64,000 bases of DNA, taken from Nocardia vulneris (GTDB lineage: Bacteria > Actinomycetota > Actinomycetes > Mycobacteriales > Mycobacteriaceae). The stretch spans positions 124,001-188,000 of the forward strand of contig NZ_BDCI01000011.1 in the NCBI RefSeq assembly GCF_001613425.1. The letters run 5' to 3'. A program made the translations under genes and the position numbers. The stretch's first letter is position 1. Each line of letters begins with the position of its first letter. Positions 45,637 to 53,821 of this stretch are shown in pieces. A model generated the notes under the pieces. The model was not told the origin of the DNA. It searched no databases and saw only the letters and a program-made list of their open reading frames with translations.

Positions 45637-45972
45637 TTCTTGATCGGTATCCCATTGATAGTGACTGGTGTCATTGGTTGCCCCCTGAAGATGGCTGGCC
45701 GAGAGCCTATCGGACAGGCAACTGGGCCGGTCCTGTCGGCGGCAGTATGCTGCGCCTCGGTACCAGGTCTACACCGAGCGAGGCGGCGGCGGAGGGGTTG
45801 CTGAAGACCCTGCCGGTGACGATCGAGAGTCTCGATCGTCACCAAGTGGGCTCCCGACCTGGAACGGCGAGAATGTATTTCTTCCGCGCGCCCGCGCAGG
45901 TTATTCGGATTCTCCTTGTAATACTGGCTGGTCGGTTGTGGTGGTCAGTGGGAATGGAAGGGGTTCGAGATC
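45637..45972. other. intergenic region with a long palindrome
   Basis: This 336-bp gap separates the divergent DUF2247-like and secreted-protein genes. No supported gene is present. The 29-bp palindrome at 45815-45843 is the only clear structure. Composition is less GC-rich than the core genes, as in the neighbouring DUF2247 gene. Confidence 0.5.
45815..45843. repeat. 29-bp perfect palindrome
   Basis: The arms GGTGACGATCGAGA (45815-45828) and TCTCGATCGTCACC (45830-45843) are exact reverse complements around a single G. It may be an operator for a dimeric regulator, a hairpin, or a remnant of a mobile or phage attachment site. Confidence 0.7.
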
Positions 45973-46467
45973 GTGGCGCTGGGTAATGCTGGGGGGATGT
46001 CCGGGCGTTTTGTCGAGGGTGTTGTACTGCTGGGTGCCGGGTTGCTCGGGCTCGGTGGGGTGACCGGGGTTGTGCCTGCTGCGCATGCCGCGACCTGCGC
46101 GTCGGTGGCGGATCGCAGTGCGTATGACGGTGCTTGGAAAGGTGGCGAGGACAATACTTTGGTCGGGGGATTCGGTGGGCTGATCAATTTCGTGGAAACG
46201 AAGTACACCCGGGCGGGCGCGGAACCTGTGGTTTACCTGGGGCAATTCGTGGTCGACGCGAAGAATGTGCTGACCAGTTGGAGCGGTACCCAGTTGATCG
46301 GCGACGGCAGCACGGTGCACGCCACCATTTCCGCACTGACGTGTGACGGCACCGGCAAACCGAGCAGTTTCACGGCCGACGTGGTGAGCATCGGCACCGA
46401 CAAAAAGAAAACCGAGCTGGGCACTTTCACGATGAAAAAGGTCGCGCTGGGCTCGACCGGCTCCTAG
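45973..46467 (+). CDS. small secreted protein of unknown function
   Basis: A 164-residue protein with a signal peptide (hydrophobic stretch VVLLGAGLLGLGG, cleavage likely after AAHA). The mature part is about 125 residues and mostly beta-like, with two Cys (ATCASVAD and ALTCDG) that can form a disulfide. It includes GTQLIGDGSTVHATISALTC and DKKKTELGTFTMKKV. I recognise no family. GTG 45973 has GGAAGGGG about 10 bp upstream; ATG 45997 is an alternative that leaves the signal peptide intact. It converges on the PLD-like gene. Confidence 0.7.
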   Translation: MALGNAGGMSGRFVEGVVLLGAGLLGLGGVTGVVPAAHAATCASVADRSAYDGAWKGGEDNTLVGGFGGLINFVETKYTRAGAEPVVYLGQFVVDAKNVLTSWSGTQLIGDGSTVHATISALTCDGTGKPSSFTADVVSIGTDKKKTELGTFTMKKVALGSTGS

Positions 46468-46476
46468 TCGCGGTGC

Positions 46477-47040
46477 TCAGAGTGTCAGCGGCAGCATCGG
46501 CAGCGCCGCCTCGCCGAGGTCGGCCGGGGGCGCGGGCATGAGCTGGAGGTCGCGCTCCTCGGTCCACGCGTAGTGGCGCAACGTGTTGAACTGGGCGACG
46601 AAATGGTCGCGCCAGCTCGGGGCGGCGAAATTGATCGCCGTATTCACCTGCAGCCACCCGCTGGTGCTGAAATTGACCGAGCCCTCCCAGCATTGCGGAC
46701 CGGCAGGAGTGTCCACGACCAGACCCTTGGTGTGGCAGATGTATTTGCGTCCGCTGGTGCTGGTGCCGATGGTGACCTCGATACCGGCGTCGACCAGCTG
46801 CCGCACGATGGGCTGCTGCGTGTGTCCCGCGGACTGGGTGTGATCGAGGTAGAGATGCAGCGGCACGCCGCGCCGGTGCGCGGCGATCAAGCTGTCGGCA
46901 GCGTCGGTGAGGGTGAATCCGTAAGCGATCAGCCAGGTTTCACCCGGCCCGGCGACCAGTTCCAGAAACCGTTGCTCGGCCTCGGCGTGATCGCCGGGCA
47001 TCAGGTAGCACGTCATCGGACCATCGATCACGAAGGGCAT
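46477..47040 (-). CDS. phospholipase D-like domain protein with a single HKD motif
   Basis: A 187-residue protein with one PLD-type half-site: HTKGLVVDTP (HxK) followed by EGSVNFSTSG (the GSxN part), near residues 103-127. Single-motif PLD proteins act as dimers, with one His from each subunit; many are nucleases, others act on lipids. No signal peptide is present, which favours a cytosolic nuclease or a phosphodiesterase. A perfect palindrome overlaps the DNA directly upstream of the ATG at 47040 and may control it. Confidence 0.82.
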   Translation of the reverse strand: MPFVIDGPMTCYLMPGDHAEAEQRFLELVAGPGETWLIAYGFTLTDAADSLIAAHRRGVPLHLYLDHTQSAGHTQQPIVRQLVDAGIEVTIGTSTSGRKYICHTKGLVVDTPAGPQCWEGSVNFSTSGWLQVNTAINFAAPSWRDHFVAQFNTLRHYAWTEERDLQLMPAPPADLGEAALPMLPLTL

Positions 47041-47057
47041 GCCGGTACCGTACCGGC
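47041..47057. promoter_or_regulatory. palindrome directly upstream of the PLD-like gene
   Basis: GCCGGTAC-C-GTACCGGC has perfect 8-bp arms and touches the ATG on the minus strand. It could be an operator or an RNA hairpin that covers the translation start; no Shine-Dalgarno sequence is visible outside it. Confidence 0.45.
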
Positions 47058-47097
47058 GCGGTCTCCGGTGTGCCTGGAGGCGTACTCGCGGTGCGCG

Positions 47098-48000
47098 CTA
47101 GTTTTCCTCGCCCACCGCGACGCGCACGAAGCCGCCTGCGCCGGCGAGCAGCGAACGGGCCGCGTCCGCATCGACGCCGGCCAGGCGCATGACGATGGCG
47201 GTCTTCGGGTGGCCGCCCGCGTCGTCCAGTAGGGCGGCGGCGGTGGCGAGGTCGGCGCCGGTGGCGTCGGCGACGATGCGGCAGGCGCGGTCGACCAGTT
47301 TGGCGTTGGTCGGCCGCACGTCCACCATGAGGTTGCCGTACACCTTGCCGGAGCGCACCATGGTCGCGGTCGAGAGCATGTTGCAGACCATCTTCTGCGC
47401 GGTACCCGCTTTCAAGCGCGTCGATCCGGTCAAAACCTCTGGGCCCGTTTCGATTTCGATGCCGATATCGGCGTGCGCGCTGAGTTCGGCCTGCCGGTTG
47501 CAGGAGACCGCGACGGTGGCCGCGCCGACGGAGCGGGCATATTGCAGCGCGCCGATCGCGTACGGTGTCCGGCCACTGGCCGCGAGCGCGACGACGACAT
47601 CGCGCGCGGTGAGGGTGATCGCCACCATGTCCTGCCTGCCGCGCTCCGGGTCGTCCTCCGCGCCCTCGATCGCCCGGGTGAACGCCTGCGTGCCACCGGC
47701 CATGATGCCGAGCACCTCGCCGGGATCGGTGCCGAAGGTCGGCGGGCATTCCACCGCGTCGAGCAGGCCGAGCCGGCCGCTGGTGCCCGCGCCGACGTAG
47801 ACCAACCGGCCGCCCTGCTCGCGCGCCGCGATGATCCGGTGCACGGCGCGCGCGATCTGCGGCAGCGCCTGCGCCACCGCGGCGGCCACGCCCGCGTCCT
47901 CGGCGTTCATGACGCGCAGTATGTCCTCGACCGGCATGGCATCGAGTGCGGCGGTATGGGGATTGGCTTCCTCGGTGGTCAGTGCGCTGATCTCGTTCAC
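47098..48000 (-). CDS. murQ: N-acetylmuramic acid 6-phosphate etherase
   Basis: A 300-residue SIS-fold lyase that splits MurNAc-6-phosphate into GlcNAc-6-phosphate and lactate. Family signatures are GGRLVYVGAGTSGRLGLLDA and the CPPTFGTDP segment, and the later SGRTPYAIGAL, LKAGTAQKMVCNMLST and VYGNLMVDVRPTN. The GTG at 48000 follows GAGGAGG. It is the last gene of a five-gene operon for murein sugars. MurQ is not widespread in mycolic-acid bacteria, so its presence here is of interest. Confidence 0.95.
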   Translation of the reverse strand: MNEISALTTEEANPHTAALDAMPVEDILRVMNAEDAGVAAAVAQALPQIARAVHRIIAAREQGGRLVYVGAGTSGRLGLLDAVECPPTFGTDPGEVLGIMAGGTQAFTRAIEGAEDDPERGRQDMVAITLTARDVVVALAASGRTPYAIGALQYARSVGAATVAVSCNRQAELSAHADIGIEIETGPEVLTGSTRLKAGTAQKMVCNMLSTATMVRSGKVYGNLMVDVRPTNAKLVDRACRIVADATGADLATAAALLDDAGGHPKTAIVMRLAGVDADAARSLLAGAGGFVRVAVGEEN

Positions 48001-48056
48001 TTCGCCTCCTCTGTCCTGCGGGTCCGCCAACTCCGGGGGTCGAGCGAAAGCCGAGC

Positions 48057-48986
48057 TCACGGAGACTTCCGGAGCGAGCGTGGGATCCTGCGGTCCGCGA
48101 CCGCGTCGTAGGTGCGCCGCAGTGCCAACGCCGCAGACGGAGTGCGTTGCAGCACACCGACATACAGCGCGTCGACGACCAGCAGCTGACTCATCCGGCT
48201 CGCCATCGCGGCGGAGCGGAAGCCGTCCTCGCGCCCGGCCACCAGCACCGTGTGTGTCGCGACCCGGGCGAGTTTGGACTGCGGGCCCGCCGTGACGGCC
48301 ACCGTGGTGGCGCGCCTGCCGCGGGCGTGATCCAGGGCGTCGACGATCGCGGCGGTCTCCCCGGAGTGCGAGAACGCGATGAGCACGTCGCCTTCCTCGA
48401 GCAGGCTGCCCAGCACCAGCGCCTCGTCCTCGGAGGTGCACGCGTCACACCACATGCCGATCCGGGCGAGTTTCTGTGCCATATCGGTCGCGACCAGACC
48501 GGACGCGCCGATGCCGATCAGTTCCACCCGACGCGCGTGCACCAGGGCCTCGACCACCGCGAGCATGGTGGCGGGATCGGCGAGTTCGGCGGTGGCCAGC
48601 ATGCCTTCGGTTTCGAAGGCGGTGAGCTTCTGCAACACCTTCGACAGCGGGTCTTCGGCGTCGATATCGGTGGCGAACACCGGCCTGCCGTCGTCCTTGG
48701 CGGTCGCTGCCAGCGCCAGGCGCAACTGCGGATAGCCCTCGTAGCCAAGGGCTTTGGCGAGCCGGACGACGGCCGAGGTGCTGGTCGCGGCGTGCTCGGC
48801 CAGCTCGCTCACGGTCAATTGCGCAGCGCCGGAGGGATCGTCGCGAATCACCCGGGCCACCCGCAGCCCGGCCGGCGTGAGTCTGGGGAGCGCCCCCAGT
48901 AATCGAGTGCGTACGTCGTCGCCCTCCGGCCCACTCGGCACCCGGCTACCACCTTTCGTCGAATCGCTGTGTGCTGCTTCGGTCAT
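48057..48986 (-). CDS. murR: MurR/RpiR-family regulator
   Basis: A 309-residue regulator with an N-terminal HTH of the RpiR type (about residues 30-105: LTVSELAEHAATSTSAVVRL, AKALGYEGYPQLRLAL) and a C-terminal SIS domain (about 135-270) that senses a sugar phosphate. With MurQ and AnmK next to it, MurNAc-6-phosphate is the likely ligand. Its ATG overlaps the anmK stop by four bases. The gene symbol is given by context; control of this operon is inferred. Confidence 0.88.
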   Translation of the reverse strand: MTEAAHSDSTKGGSRVPSGPEGDDVRTRLLGALPRLTPAGLRVARVIRDDPSGAAQLTVSELAEHAATSTSAVVRLAKALGYEGYPQLRLALAATAKDDGRPVFATDIDAEDPLSKVLQKLTAFETEGMLATAELADPATMLAVVEALVHARRVELIGIGASGLVATDMAQKLARIGMWCDACTSEDEALVLGSLLEEGDVLIAFSHSGETAAIVDALDHARGRRATTVAVTAGPQSKLARVATHTVLVAGREDGFRSAAMASRMSQLLVVDALYVGVLQRTPSAALALRRTYDAVADRRIPRSLRKSP

Positions 48987-50146
48987 CGCGCCACCACCGT
49001 CAGCCGCTCTGGTGGGGTACCCGGTACTGCGGGAAGTACGAGCGGCGTCGCGCCCGGCGTGATCGAGCCGAGCACCGAGGCGTGGCGCGCACCGGTAGTC
49101 GCCGGATGGGTGCCCGCGAGCCCGTGCGCGGTCAGGAAGCCGAGTACCGCGAAAGCGGCGGCTTCCTTGGCGGCCGAGGGCAAGCCGAGTTCATCGGAGG
49201 TGCGCAGCGTCGCCGGGCGCAGCCGGTCGCGCAGCAGCGCCGACAGCGTCGGATTCAGCGTGCCGCCGCCGGAGACGATCACCTCGTCCGGGGCGAAGGG
49301 CGCCAGCGCGTCGGCGATGGTGTGGGCGGTCAGGGCGGTCACCGTCGCGACGATATCCGCGCCGGCGGATGCGTGGTCCCGCAACACGCGCGCGAGGTAG
49401 GCGCTGTTGAACAGCTCTTTGCCCGTCGTCTTCGGCGCCGCCGCCCGATAGTAGGGTTCGGCGAGAAGGGCTTTCAGCAGGTGCTCGTCCACCGTGCCGC
49501 GGGCGGCGCGCAGTCCGTCGCGATCGAACAGTTCCGCCCCGCCGGTCGCCGCGGCGACGGCGGCATCGATGAGCGCGTTGCCCGGTCCGGTGTCGAAGGC
49601 CACCGGGGGCTCGCCCGTGACAGTGACATTGGCGATGCCGCCGATGTTCAACGCCGCCGCGCGGCCGGGCCGTCCGGCCAGCCACAACAGGTCGAACAGG
49701 CCCACCAGGGGAGCGCCCTGCCCGCCGGCCGCGATATCGCGCGGACGGAAATCGCTGACGACGGGCAGTCCGGTCCGCTCCGCGATCCAGGCCGGTTGGC
49801 CGAGTTGCAGCGTGCCGTGCACGACGCCCTCGCGCACCCAGTGATACACGGTCTGGCCGTGCGAGGCGACGAGATCGGCGGTGCCGTCGAAGAATTCGTG
49901 GACCGCCGCGTCGGCCGCCGCGGCGAACTGCTGTCCGATCGCGGTGTCGAGCCGGCACACCGTCGCCATATCGATCGAGGCGGGCGGCAGCGCCGCGATC
50001 AGCTCGGCCCGCAACTCGGCCGGGTAGGGGCGGCTCAGCAGTCCGGCGATCCGGACCTCGATCGTGCTGTCCCGCAGGGATATTTCCGCGGCGACCGCGT
50101 CTATCGCGTCGTGCGACGTGCCGGACATCAACCCCACGACGCGCAC
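48983..50146 (-). CDS. anmK: anhydro-N-acetylmuramic acid kinase
   Basis: A 387-residue kinase of the ASKHA fold. Signatures are GLMSGTSHDAIDAV at the N-terminus, LVASHGQTVYHW, LNIGGIANVTV and FDTGPGNALIDA. It opens and phosphorylates 1,6-anhydroMurNAc, from murein turnover, to MurNAc-6-phosphate for MurQ. The GTG at 50146 overlaps the transporter stop (TAGTG), and its stop overlaps the regulator start, so translation is coupled. Confidence 0.95.
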   Translation of the reverse strand: MRVVGLMSGTSHDAIDAVAAEISLRDSTIEVRIAGLLSRPYPAELRAELIAALPPASIDMATVCRLDTAIGQQFAAAADAAVHEFFDGTADLVASHGQTVYHWVREGVVHGTLQLGQPAWIAERTGLPVVSDFRPRDIAAGGQGAPLVGLFDLLWLAGRPGRAAALNIGGIANVTVTGEPPVAFDTGPGNALIDAAVAAATGGAELFDRDGLRAARGTVDEHLLKALLAEPYYRAAAPKTTGKELFNSAYLARVLRDHASAGADIVATVTALTAHTIADALAPFAPDEVIVSGGGTLNPTLSALLRDRLRPATLRTSDELGLPSAAKEAAAFAVLGFLTAHGLAGTHPATTGARHASVLGSITPGATPLVLPAVPGTPPERLTVVAR

Positions 50147-51672
50147 TAGGCCACCGCCTCGACCGGCTCCGGGTTCGGCTCGGGGGCAGGATGGAGACGG
50201 CTGGTCAGCCCGCCGACCACCAGCGTGACGAGCACCCCGATCGGCACCAGCCACTGTGCCGCGATGCCCTTCTCGACGGTCTTGCCCGCCACCGTGACAT
50301 CGATATGGACCGCCCGCACCACGATGGTCATCACGATCACCGTCACCACGAAGGCGATGATGGCGTCGACCTGGTTGGCGCGTGGTACCAGCCTGCCCAG
50401 CAGGAACGCCCCGAGCAGTGCGCCGTAGGTGTATCCCGCGATGGTGAGCGCGGTCAGGTAGACGTTGCCGGTGGTCGCACTGAAGCCCATCGCGCACAGC
50501 GCCATCAGCACCGCCCACACCAGGGTCATGTAGCGGGCCAGCTTCAGCATGGACGTGTCGGAGATCTCGCGCGTGGCGAAGCTGCGGATGATGTCGGCGA
50601 CCGTCGAGTTCGCCATCGAGTTCAGTGCCGAGGACAGCGATCCCATCGCGGCGCCGAGGATGCCGGCGACCAGCAGGCCGGAGATCACCACCGGCAGGCC
50701 GTGCAGGATGAAGTTGGGGTAGAGGTTGTCCGCGGTGGCGAGGCCGAGTTCCTTGGGCGTCTTGCCCTCGTTGTAGGACCACAGCAGCGCGCCGACCAGG
50801 GAGAAGGCGGCGAACTGGATGGCGACGAAGATACCGGAGCCGATCATCGCCTTCTGGCTGTCGCGCAGCGAGCGGGTGGCCAGGATGCGCTGCACGATCA
50901 GCTGGTCGGAACCGTGCGAGGCCATGGCGAAGATGGCGCCGCCGACGATCGCCGTCGGCATGGCGAAGGGACTGGTCAGAATGTGCGCCAGGCCGAAATC
51001 GGTGTCGAAGACCTGGAACTTGCCCGCGTGCAACGCATCCGACCAGCCCGCGGCGCCGACGTGACCGGTGAGCACGCCGATCGCGATGATCGCGCCGGAA
51101 AGGTACAGGCCCATCTGCAGCGCGTCGGTCCAGATGACCGCCTTGATTCCGCCGAGATAGGTGTAGACGACCGTCAGCAGGGTCAGCGCGATGATGATCA
51201 CGTCGTAGCCGAGGTCGATGCCGAACTCGCTGAGCAGCAACTTGATCGGAATGGCGGAGGCGAACAGCCGCACGCCCTCGGCGAGCAGCCGGGTGAACAC
51301 GAACGTCACCGACGCCACGCCCTGCAGGTAGCGGCCGAAGCGCAGCTCGAGGTACTGGTAGGCGCTGACGAATCCGCCGCGTTTGTACAACGGGATCAGC
51401 GCGGTCGCCACGATGGTGCGGCCGATGATGTAGCCGAGCGCCAGCTCGACGTTGCCGAAGGCCTGATCGGTGTACGCGCCGCCGGGGATCGAGATGACCG
51501 TGAGCACGCTGGTCTCGGTGGCGACCACCGAGAAGCACACGGTCCACCAGGGCATCCGGCCCTCGCCGACGAAGTAGTCGCTGCTGGACTTCTGTTTCCC
51601 GGACAGCCGTAGGCCGATCCACGCCACGGTGATCAGATAGACGACGATGACGGCGACGTTGAGTGCGTTCAT
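50146..51672 (-). CDS. sodium:solute symporter (SSS family)
   Basis: A 508-residue transporter with about thirteen helices of the SSS fold. Family landmarks include GRMPWWTVCFSVVATETSVL, RLLAEGVRLFASAIPIKLLL, YLGGIKAVIWTDALQMGLYL and GILGAAMGSLSSALNSMANS. In this operon it probably takes up MurNAc, anhydroMurNAc or another amino sugar with sodium. It replaces the PTS or ABC routes seen in other bacteria (inference). A possible -35/-10 pair lies upstream, in the gap after the kinase gene. Confidence 0.92.
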   Translation of the reverse strand: MNALNVAVIVVYLITVAWIGLRLSGKQKSSSDYFVGEGRMPWWTVCFSVVATETSVLTVISIPGGAYTDQAFGNVELALGYIIGRTIVATALIPLYKRGGFVSAYQYLELRFGRYLQGVASVTFVFTRLLAEGVRLFASAIPIKLLLSEFGIDLGYDVIIIALTLLTVVYTYLGGIKAVIWTDALQMGLYLSGAIIAIGVLTGHVGAAGWSDALHAGKFQVFDTDFGLAHILTSPFAMPTAIVGGAIFAMASHGSDQLIVQRILATRSLRDSQKAMIGSGIFVAIQFAAFSLVGALLWSYNEGKTPKELGLATADNLYPNFILHGLPVVISGLLVAGILGAAMGSLSSALNSMANSTVADIIRSFATREISDTSMLKLARYMTLVWAVLMALCAMGFSATTGNVYLTALTIAGYTYGALLGAFLLGRLVPRANQVDAIIAFVVTVIVMTIVVRAVHIDVTVAGKTVEKGIAAQWLVPIGVLVTLVVGGLTSRLHPAPEPNPEPVEAVA

Positions 51673-51710
51673 CGCAGCTCCTAGGTGACGCGGCGTGCTG
51701 ATTGCAACTT

Positions 51711-51739
51711 AGTGTCAGCCGTCACGCGAACTCTGTCAA
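51711..51739 (-). promoter_or_regulatory. possible promoter between the sugar kinase and symporter genes
   Basis: On the minus strand TTGACA (51739-51734) and GACACT (51716-51711) are 17 bp apart, and three TGAC[A/G] copies lie in the same stretch. The -35 box is consensus and the -10 box is weak. It could be an internal promoter under the MurR-type regulator. Confidence 0.4.
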
Positions 51740-51745
51740 TGATTG

Positions 51746-52672
51746 TCAGACGATTCGTACCACCAATTTCTCCCATACCGTAGCCGTATCACCGGCCAGC
51801 AGGGCAGCGCCGTCGATCGGGCCGCCCAGCGCGGTCCGCCGGTCGATGAGCGGCGCGATCTCCTGATCCAGCGGATCGAGCAGCGCCGCACCGAGATTGG
51901 CCAGTCCGCCGGTGAGCGCGTAGGGGACCGGAGGTTGCAGGCCGGAGCGCGCGATCGCCGCGCGCACGGTGCGGGCCAGTGCGCGTCCGGCCGCGGTCAT
52001 GACGGCCGCGGCGGTCTCGTCGGTGGCGGCGGCCGCGGCGACGACCGGCGCGAAACGTGCCGCGAGCAGCGCGGGATTCTCGTGTTGCCCGAGGTGCCTG
52101 GGCAGTTCGTCGAGTGCCACGCCGAAGCTGTCGATGGCTGCGGCGGCAAGGGCGGTGTGCGGGCCGCGACCGTCGTGCGCGCGCAGCGCCGCGCGCAAAC
52201 CCTCGGTGCCGATCCAGGCCCCGCCGCCTTCGTCGCCCAGCAGCGGACCCCAGCCGTCGGTCCGGATGAATCGGCCCGCCGCGTCGACCGCGGTGGCCAC
52301 CGCGCCGGTGCCCGCCGCGAGCACGACGCCCGGTGCGCCGCCGAGCGCGCCGGCGTGCGCGGTGACCGCGTCGGAGGTGACCGCGACGGATCGGGCGCCG
52401 GGCAGCTCGGTCAGTGCGTGGGCGAGCAGCCGGGCGGCCTCCGGCGCGGCGAGTCCGCCCGCGGCGCCGACGAGCAGGGCGAAGCCGGTGGCGGGCGGCG
52501 TGATCCGGGCGACGACCGCGCGGATCGACTGCTCCGCGGCCGCGACGCCGCCGGCATTGGCCAGGCCCGGCGTGCCGGATCCGGTGGCGGCGCCGATCTC
52601 GTGGCCGTCGCGGCGCAGCGAGGCGCGGCAGCCGGTTTTACCGAGATCGATCGCGAGCACAAGGTCGGTCAT
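51746..52672 (-). CDS. BadF/BadG-family sugar kinase (GlcNAc/MurNAc kinase-like)
   Basis: A 308-residue ASKHA ATPase of the BadF/BadG/BcrA/BcrD family, which includes N-acetylglucosamine kinases and the MurK kinase that acts on MurNAc and GlcNAc. Phosphate-binding segments are AIDLGKTGCRASL near the start and LAAGTGAVATAVD, with LGDEGGGAWIG and the late ALTGGLANLG. Upstream of symporter, AnmK and MurQ, phosphorylation of imported MurNAc is the most useful role. The ATG at 52672 is chosen over two in-frame ATGs just upstream because the family starts there. Confidence 0.88.
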   Translation of the reverse strand: MTDLVLAIDLGKTGCRASLRRDGHEIGAATGSGTPGLANAGGVAAAEQSIRAVVARITPPATGFALLVGAAGGLAAPEAARLLAHALTELPGARSVAVTSDAVTAHAGALGGAPGVVLAAGTGAVATAVDAAGRFIRTDGWGPLLGDEGGGAWIGTEGLRAALRAHDGRGPHTALAAAAIDSFGVALDELPRHLGQHENPALLAARFAPVVAAAAATDETAAAVMTAAGRALARTVRAAIARSGLQPPVPYALTGGLANLGAALLDPLDQEIAPLIDRRTALGGPIDGAALLAGDTATVWEKLVVRIV

Positions 52673-52739
52673 GCGGACCATCATGCACAGCGGCCGCGGC
52701 GGGCGGTCCGTGCCCGACTCGGTAGCGGCCGCGCCCGCA

Positions 52740-52768
52740 GCGCCGACGCGGACCTGCCGCGTCGGCGC
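52740..52768 (-). terminator. hairpin terminator
   Basis: Perfect 12-bp arms GCGCCGACGCGG (52740-52751) and complement (52757-52768), loop ACCTG. It lies 12 bp beyond the stop of the glycine-zipper protein gene and upstream of the sugar kinase, so it probably separates the two transcripts. Confidence 0.72.
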
Positions 52769-52780
52769 CGCATCGGCGAA

Positions 52781-53335
52781 TTACGGTGTGGAGTAACCGA
52801 TCAGGGCGCCGATGCCTGCGCCGATCGGGATGGTGACCAGGGCGCCGACACCGCCGAGGAAGAACCCGATCACCGCGCCGATGCCCGCACCGATCAGGGC
52901 GCCGATGCCCGCGTTGTACTGCTTGCGCGCGATGGTGTCGTCCGCCTGATCGACGAGCTGGGCCAGGTGCGCGCTGGTTTCCGGGGCGCTGACGGGGGTC
53001 AGCGTGACCGTGCGGCCCGCGTCGGCGAGCTCCGGCCGCAGCGCGAACGTCGCGCCGTTGGCGGTGAACGAGGTGGGTAGCGCGGCGACCACGGTGCCCG
53101 CGCTGTCGGTCAGCGTGACCGCGGCCCCGTCGTGGGTCAGCGCGAACACGCCCGCGTCGACGGTGGTGCGCACCCCGCGGCCGTCGGTTGTCGTGGTGTA
53201 TCCGATGCCATGATCAACGCCATACGCGCTGACCTCGGCTGATGGTGTCGAAAGCGGTTCGGCGGCGACGGTGCCCGCGGTGATTCCGGTAGCTCCTACC
53301 GCGAGAAGCGCGGTGGCAAATCCTTTGATTTTCAT
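52781..53335 (-). CDS. secreted protein with C-terminal glycine-zipper segment
   Basis: A 184-residue exported protein. The signal peptide is clear (KGFATALLAVGATGITAGTVAA). The middle (about 25-130) is a beta-rich domain of unknown function, with Thr/Val patterns. The C-terminal 40 residues are a Gly-zipper membrane-insertion segment (GIGALIGAGIGAVIGFFLGG, then IGAGIGALIGYS). Similar small proteins are frequent in Nocardia and relatives; none is well understood. ATG 53335 follows GGGGAAA at suitable spacing and is preferred over ATG 53350. Confidence 0.78.
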   Translation of the reverse strand: MKIKGFATALLAVGATGITAGTVAAEPLSTPSAEVSAYGVDHGIGYTTTTDGRGVRTTVDAGVFALTHDGAAVTLTDSAGTVVAALPTSFTANGATFALRPELADAGRTVTLTPVSAPETSAHLAQLVDQADDTIARKQYNAGIGALIGAGIGAVIGFFLGGVGALVTIPIGAGIGALIGYSTP

Positions 53336-53821
53336 CGTGTTTCCCCACATGTTCTGCTCGGCCACGACAGCCGATAGTTCGGAGTGAAGGCGGATCAGGC
53401 CGCTTTTATTCTCGCGCGGGGGTCTGGGCCGAGTGATCGATTCCGCGAATCCCGCGCAACGAAATCCGGCGAATTGCACCGCGAAATCGGCAGGAGCACA
53501 GGTGTTCCGGCGCCGATTTCCTGAGTTGCCATGGCATCGCTGGGAACTCGCCGTCAACATCCGGACCGGTTGGTTGTGCTGCGCAGATGCCGCGATGACC
53601 ACCGAGCGCGGCAGGCGACCCGCAAGATCGCGGCCTGGGTGCTGTTCCGCAAGAAGGACCGGCGGTAAAACGCCCCACCCGCCGCAAGTTGTCGATCTGA
53701 TGACAGCGCTTGCCGGAATCGCTACTGTCCGAGGACAGTCAAGGCGGATCGTGTCGGCACGCGCTGGTGACCTCACGCGTGTCACGGGTTCCCTCCATTT
53801 CTCGACATGGGGAGAAACGCA
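53336..53821. other. divergent intergenic region
   Basis: 486 bp between the glycine-zipper gene (leftward) and the peptide-binding lipoprotein (rightward). No supported gene; open frames here have no recognisable sequence. It contains the 16-bp palindrome at 53724-53739 and the promoters of both genes. Confidence 0.5.
53724..53739. promoter_or_regulatory. palindrome ACTGTCCGAGGACAGT
   Basis: Perfect 7-bp arms with a 2-bp centre, about 80 bp upstream of the binding-protein start. Position and symmetry fit an operator for a dimeric regulator; no regulator gene is adjacent. Confidence 0.4.

Noticed and set aside
45633-45845. 70-residue minus-strand frame covering the 29-bp palindrome
   Set aside because: No ribosome site or similarity; its C-terminal end is fixed by the palindrome sequence.
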